Part shown: positions 56,307 through 60,663 of the stretch, one piece after another
How the letters are laid out: every line of letters starts with the position of its first letter
How positions within the stretch are numbered: position 1 is the first letter of the stretch
NCBI GenBank assembly: GCA_910586975.1
Contig: CAJUKX010000016.1
Coordinates: 1 to 60,663, forward strand
From: an uncultured Muribaculaceae bacterium
Lineage (GTDB): Bacteria > Bacteroidota > Bacteroidia > Bacteroidales > Muribaculaceae
Reading direction: 5' to 3'
DNA: 60,663 bases
Translations under genes and position numbers: made by a program
Notes under the pieces: model-generated
Told to the model about the DNA's origin: nothing
Databases searched by the model: none
Seen by the model: the letters and a program-made list of their open reading frames with translations, nothing else

Positions 56307-59126
56307 ATGAATAAACTGTTCAAGAGCGGTATAGCCCTTATTATGGGACTTCTTGCCGCCACAGGCCTCTCGGCTCAGGAAATGCCGCAGATGCCCCCCA
56401 TGCCGGTTGACTCGGCTGTACGCGTGGGATCTCTTCCCAATGGTCTCACCTACTACATACGCCACAACGAGACCCCCAAAGGCCAGGCTGAATTCTTCAT
56501 CGCCCAGAAAGTTGGTTCTGTGCTCGAAGAAGACAATCAGCGCGGTCTTGCCCACTTCCTCGAACACATGTGCTTCAACGGCACTCAGAACTTCCCCGGC
56601 AAGGGAATCATCAACTATCTCGAATCTATCGGTGTGAAATTCGGCTACAACCTCAACGCCTACACCGGCACCGACGAGACAGTCTACAATATCTCGGCAG
56701 TTCCCACCACCCGTCAGGGCATTCAGGATTCATGCCTTCTCATTCTCCACGACTGGGCCTGCGCCCTCACCCTCGACCCCGCCGAGATTGACGCCGAACG
56801 CGGTGTGATCCACGAAGAATGGCGCCGCTCTATGGCCGGCGAGATGCGCGTGATCGAAGAACTCCTCCCCGCCATATACCCCAACAGCAAGTACGGCCAC
56901 CGTCTGCCCATCGGCACAATGGAAGTGGTAGATAACTTCGCTCCCCAGGCTCTTGTCGACTACTACCACACATGGTATCGTCCCGACAATCAGGCCATCA
57001 TCGTTGTAGGCGACATCAACCCCGACTACATCGAAGGCAAGATCAAAGAACTGTTCTCGCCCATCAAGATGCCCGAAAACGCCAAGGAACGCCTCTACGA
57101 AGCTGTTGAAGACACCCCTGGCACAATCGTTGCAATAGGCAAGGACAAGGAAGTGAAGGCCGCCAGCGTTGCCATCATGTTCAAGACCGACAAGATGCTG
57201 CCCCGCGAGCTCAACAACACCCAGGCCCACTACCCCGTCAACTACATGAAGCGCGTCGTTACCATGATGCTCAACAACCGCCTTAGCGACATCGCCGCCA
57301 AGCCCGACTGCCCCTTTGCCGATGCCAGCGTATCTATAGGCAACTACTTCCTGGCTCTCACCAAGGACGCCCTTATGCTCGACGTTACCGGCAAGCAGGG
57401 CGACATAGTTCCTGCCGTGCAGGCTGCCCTGCGCGAACTGCTCCGCGCCTCACGCGGCGGCTTCACCCAGGGTGAATTCGACCGTGCCAACGCCGAAATA
57501 CGCTCACAGTACCAGCGTCTGTTCGACTCGCGCAACAATACCCCCAGCAACGCCTACGCCCGCGAATACGTACGTGCTTTCTGCGACAACGAACCCATCC
57601 CCGGCATCGACACCGAAAAACAGCTCATGGATGCCATGACACAGATGATTCCCGTGCAGGCCATCAACCAGCTGCTGCCTGAGCTCATCAAGCCCGACAA
57701 CCGCGTGGTAATGGCAATCATGCCCGATGCCGAAGGCTTCACCGTTCCTACCGAAGAACAGCTCCTCAACTGCATCAGCTCTGTTGAAGCAGAGAACATC
57801 GAGCCTTACAAGGACACCATGAAGGCCGAACCCCTCATCCCCAACCTCCCCGCCCCCGGCACCATCACTTCCGAGACTCACAACGCACAGTGGGATGCCA
57901 CCGAGTTCACCCTCAGCAACGGCGTTAAGGTTATCGTTAAGCCCACTACCCTCAAGGAAAACGAAATCAAGTTTGAAGCCATCGCCAAGGGCGGCTACAA
58001 CGTATGCCCCGACACCGATGCCGCATCGCTCATCTTCCTCCCCTACGCCATGAGCAAATACGGCCTCGGCTCTTACAACAACAGCGACATCAACAAGTAC
58101 CTCCAGGGCAAGCAGGTAGGTGTGAGCGTACAGCTCTCCGACGACTCTCGCGACGTTGAAGGCTCGTCTACCATACAGGACCTCCCCACCCTGATGGAAC
58201 TCATCTTCGCCACATTCACCGAATACAACATCGCCGAAGACGACTTTGCCGGTGCCCAGAGTATGTACAAGGGCCTTATCGCCAACCAGGAGAACACTCC
58301 CCAGTTTGCATTCGTCAAGCTGCTGCAGAAGACCCTCTTCGCCGCTCCCGCACGTCAGGCTATCTCTACCGACATCATCGAACAGGCCAACCGCGAGACC
58401 ACTGTAAACATTGTTCGCTCTATGCTTGCCAACCCCACCGACTTCACATTCGTGTTCACCGGCAACATCGACCTCGCCACATTCAAGCCACTCATGGAGC
58501 AGTACATCGCCAGCATCCCCGTGGGTGCAAGCGTTCCCTACGAGGACAAGGCCGCCTACGAACCCGTGAAGGGCACCAACACCACTGTTGATTCAATGGC
58601 TATGGGCACACCCCAGACATGGGCCATGTACTACATCGGCGGCGAAGTACCCTACTCGGCCAAGAACAAGGCCATCGTTTCGATGATCGCCCAGGTTATG
58701 AGCAAGCGTCTCCTCGACAAAGTACGCGAAGAAATGGGTGCTACTTACTCTATCGGTGCCAGCGGTCAGATGAGCCGCATTGGCGACTTCAACACCGCCT
58801 ATCAGATCGCCTTCCCCATGAAGCCCGAAATGAAAGACGAAGTATTCGCTGCCATCGACCTTATCCTCAACGAAACCGGCAAGAATATCACCGAAGAAGA
58901 GCTCAAGCCCATCAAGGAATTCATGGCCAAGGAAGCAGTTTCGGCTCTCGAAGAAAACAGCGACTGGAACTCGGCCATCGCCGCCACCTCGCTCAACGGA
59001 GTTGACACATTCAACGGCGCTGTAGACGTTATCAACAGCATCACCACCGCCGACCTCATGAACCTCTGGAACTCAATCATGGCCCAGGGCAACAAGCAAC
59101 TCATCATCCTCAACCCCGCCGAATAA
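56307..59126 (+). CDS. M16 family zinc protease (pitrilysin/insulinase-like)
   Basis: A 939-aa exported protease. Signal peptide 1-23 (LSA). The N-terminal half holds the inverted zinc motif HFLEH (His83, Glu86, His87), with the distal Glu in AERGVIHEEW. Two homologous halves (about 30-480 and 520-930) are joined by a Pro-rich linker; the second half has no zinc motif, as is normal. It degrades peptides in the periplasm. Codons are strongly C-ending over the whole gene. It ends at a strong terminator and is monocistronic. Confidence 0.93.
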   Translation: MNKLFKSGIALIMGLLAATGLSAQEMPQMPPMPVDSAVRVGSLPNGLTYYIRHNETPKGQAEFFIAQKVGSVLEEDNQRGLAHFLEHMCFNGTQNFPGKGIINYLESIGVKFGYNLNAYTGTDETVYNISAVPTTRQGIQDSCLLILHDWACALTLDPAEIDAERGVIHEEWRRSMAGEMRVIEELLPAIYPNSKYGHRLPIGTMEVVDNFAPQALVDYYHTWYRPDNQAIIVVGDINPDYIEGKIKELFSPIKMPENAKERLYEAVEDTPGTIVAIGKDKEVKAASVAIMFKTDKMLPRELNNTQAHYPVNYMKRVVTMMLNNRLSDIAAKPDCPFADASVSIGNYFLALTKDALMLDVTGKQGDIVPAVQAALRELLRASRGGFTQGEFDRANAEIRSQYQRLFDSRNNTPSNAYAREYVRAFCDNEPIPGIDTEKQLMDAMTQMIPVQAINQLLPELIKPDNRVVMAIMPDAEGFTVPTEEQLLNCISSVEAENIEPYKDTMKAEPLIPNLPAPGTITSETHNAQWDATEFTLSNGVKVIVKPTTLKENEIKFEAIAKGGYNVCPDTDAASLIFLPYAMSKYGLGSYNNSDINKYLQGKQVGVSVQLSDDSRDVEGSSTIQDLPTLMELIFATFTEYNIAEDDFAGAQSMYKGLIANQENTPQFAFVKLLQKTLFAAPARQAISTDIIEQANRETTVNIVRSMLANPTDFTFVFTGNIDLATFKPLMEQYIASIPVGASVPYEDKAAYEPVKGTNTTVDSMAMGTPQTWAMYYIGGEVPYSAKNKAIVSMIAQVMSKRLLDKVREEMGATYSIGASGQMSRIGDFNTAYQIAFPMKPEMKDEVFAAIDLILNETGKNITEEELKPIKEFMAKEAVSALEENSDWNSAIAATSLNGVDTFNGAVDVINSITTADLMNLWNSIMAQGNKQLIILNPAE

Positions 59127-59154
59127 TCCCGCAATCACATTTAGCGAAATATCC

Positions 59155-59194
59155 AAATAACCGCCGCCCTACCCGGGGCGGCGGTTATTTTTTT
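59155..59194 (+). terminator. Intrinsic terminator of the M16 gene
   Basis: Perfect 15-bp stem: AAATAACCGCCGCCC (59155-59169) with its complement (59176-59190), 6-nt loop, T-run after. Confidence 0.97.
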
Positions 59195-59245
59195 GACAAC
59201 TCTTGGCTATTTACAAAATAATCATTAACTTAGCGACTGAAATCT

Positions 59246-60631
59246 ATGAAGAAGTTACTACACCTCATTTCAGTCATTATCATAGCGGCCTTGCTGTCGG
59301 CCGCATGCCGGCGCAACCTTGATCCAACGCTCCACCGGGCCGAAGCACTGATGGATTCACACCCCGACTCGGCCCTGGCCCTGCTGCGCACCGATTCAAT
59401 CCGTCTGGCTCACGACCCGCTATTCGCATTGCTCTACACACAAGCTTCGATGAAGAATAGAATCATCCCTCCCAACGATTCTCTGATTGCCATTGCCGCA
59501 AATCATTTCACCGACATCAACGACTCCAACTATATGAAGGCGCAGTTCTATCTTGGAACCGTGCGTTATTATAACCATCAATATACATCGGCCATTACTC
59601 CGGCCCTGTTTGCATACGAATTTTCAACTAAAGGCAATGATGACTATTGGAGGGCAAAATGCGCTGAACTCATAGCTGACATATATTCACATACATATTT
59701 CAATGCCATTCCGTTCCGCAATGAAGCCATTGAATACTACCTGAAAGCCGGCAAGATACCCAACCACCGCTATGCAATATGCGACCTCGCCTCAAGCCTC
59801 ACAGATTCAGGTGAAGCACTGCGTGCGGCAGCTCTTTTAGACAGCATAGCGATTGTTGCCCAAAAAGATAGTCCGGTCGACAGCGGTTTGTTATATTACT
59901 GCTATGAATACCTGCTGCCTACATACAATAAGATGCACGAAACGCAGAAAGCTGATTCGGTATATCGCGCACTGCTAAATCTTGGCAAGTATTATCAACC
60001 AGATTTTTTAGGCTTCTGCTATGTTGCCGAACTTCAGCTTGATAAAGGCGAATTGGACTCAGCTTTTGAAATCTATTCAGAGTTAAGGCCAATAGCTAAA
60101 ACAGGCTTAGAAAAAGTTTATGTATACTACGGCCTTTCGGAATATTACACAAAACAGAAGCGAAACGATTTGGCTAAATATTATACAGATAGTCTACTGT
60201 ATGTTCAAGGACGTGAGGTAAGCCGCGTGCTTGATCAATCTGTAATTGCTATCCAGCGTGATCATTTCAAGCAATTAGCCGTCCTTGAACATTCTAAATC
60301 TAACAGACTTACAATAATAATTATACTAATCGCTGTAATATTTATAATTGCTACAATTGCCATTGTGGTCACATACCATGAACGATCAAAAAACAAAAAA
60401 TTGATTATAGACCAGCAGCTTGATGAAATAATGCAACTTACAGGCACTATTGAACAGCAAGAAAGATTTCTAACACAAGAGAGTCTTAAAAACAGCGAAT
60501 TATCTTCTCATATCATATCCTTGCTAAAAGACAGATGGAACAACATCAATAAGTTATGCAATGACTATTATCGTGAGAATATGGTTGATAACATGCCTAA
60601 GGAAAACAATTTAGTAGATGACAAAAATTAA
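59246..60631 (+). CDS. TPR-like lipoprotein with a membrane helix (sensor-type, apparently shortened C-terminus)
   Basis: A 461-aa protein. LLSAAC gives lipidation at Cys21; residues 25-330 are helical TPR-like repeats; one helix near 351-375; then a cytoplasmic coiled coil (380-425) ending in LLKDRWNNINKLCNDYY. Many Bacteroidales relatives carry about 100 more residues with a helical or LuxR-type end after that motif; here the frame ends soon after (stop at 60629-60631), 32 bp before the window edge. It is like the sensor half of the kinase at 10553 but lacks a kinase. Function unknown. Confidence 0.72.
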   Translation: MKKLLHLISVIIIAALLSAACRRNLDPTLHRAEALMDSHPDSALALLRTDSIRLAHDPLFALLYTQASMKNRIIPPNDSLIAIAANHFTDINDSNYMKAQFYLGTVRYYNHQYTSAITPALFAYEFSTKGNDDYWRAKCAELIADIYSHTYFNAIPFRNEAIEYYLKAGKIPNHRYAICDLASSLTDSGEALRAAALLDSIAIVAQKDSPVDSGLLYYCYEYLLPTYNKMHETQKADSVYRALLNLGKYYQPDFLGFCYVAELQLDKGELDSAFEIYSELRPIAKTGLEKVYVYYGLSEYYTKQKRNDLAKYYTDSLLYVQGREVSRVLDQSVIAIQRDHFKQLAVLEHSKSNRLTIIIILIAVIFIIATIAIVVTYHERSKNKKLIIDQQLDEIMQLTGTIEQQERFLTQESLKNSELSSHIISLLKDRWNNINKLCNDYYRENMVDNMPKENNLVDDKN

Positions 60632-60663
60632 TTTTTGTCAGTTATATGATTGATTTTTAATTA

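Overview
The window is an ordinary stretch of chromosome from a gut-type member of the Bacteroidales (phylum Bacteroidota). The evidence is Bacteroides-type promoters (TTG/TTTG, 19-21 bp, TAnnTTTG), genes without Shine-Dalgarno sequences, a 651-aa Rho with a huge disordered insertion, TonB-dependent receptors with FecI-type sigma control, GLPGLI, DUF4249 and DUF5606 proteins, a FloA-type flotillin and a choloylglycine-hydrolase homologue. A family close to Muribaculaceae is my inference from overall gene style. I found no tRNA, rRNA, CRISPR array or intact insertion sequence.

Layout. 1-6.2 kb: DUF5606 protein, Yip1-like membrane protein, smpB, a MITE-like element, then dnaE-trxA on the minus strand. 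6.2-13.2 kb: secreted choloylglycine-hydrolase homologue, the thrC-orphan-acyltransferase-nitrilase operon, a hybrid-looking sensor kinase and a DnaQ-type exonuclease. 13.2-19 kb: a self-contained module of BlaI repressor, M56 antirepressor protease, GLPGLI protein, outer-membrane receptor and second GLPGLI protein, behind a promoter with a dyad operator. 19-24 kb (minus): an ECF sigma factor, small beta-barrel, minimal anti-sigma, STN-type TonB receptor and DUF4249 lipoprotein, i.e. a cell-surface signalling operon. 24-28.6 kb (minus): aquaporin and an orphan Wzc/Wza pair.

28.7-30.4 kb: a thioredoxin, a VKOR fused to a degenerate C39-peptidase-like domain, and an overlapping 43-aa Gly-Gly leader-type peptide gene, followed by a palindromic repeat element. 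30.4-36.6 kb (minus): PD40/TPR lipid-envelope type protein, floA, PHP phosphatase, U32 protein, galE. 36.7-37.7 kb: a Panacea-domain antitoxin with a candidate toxin. 37.8-42.4 kb: S9 peptidase and rho with a C-rich leader.

42.6-60.7 kb (mainly plus): DUF308 membrane protein, HU, a 29-aa bS22/mS38-like ribosomal protein, RNase G/E, two rhomboids, an EEP-family protein, an M3 peptidase, fabG, ndk, an M23/LysM protein, an M48-like protein with a broken zinc motif, a DUF3298 lipoprotein, an M16 protease and a TPR lipoprotein with a transmembrane segment.

The most interesting candidates are (1) the thioredoxin/VKOR-C39-like/Gly-Gly-peptide cluster, (2) the BlaI-M56-controlled GLPGLI/receptor module, whose M56 protein ends in a receptor-plug-like tail, and (3) the Panacea toxin-antitoxin pair. 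Domain and family names come from recognising sequence motifs by eye; no database search was run.
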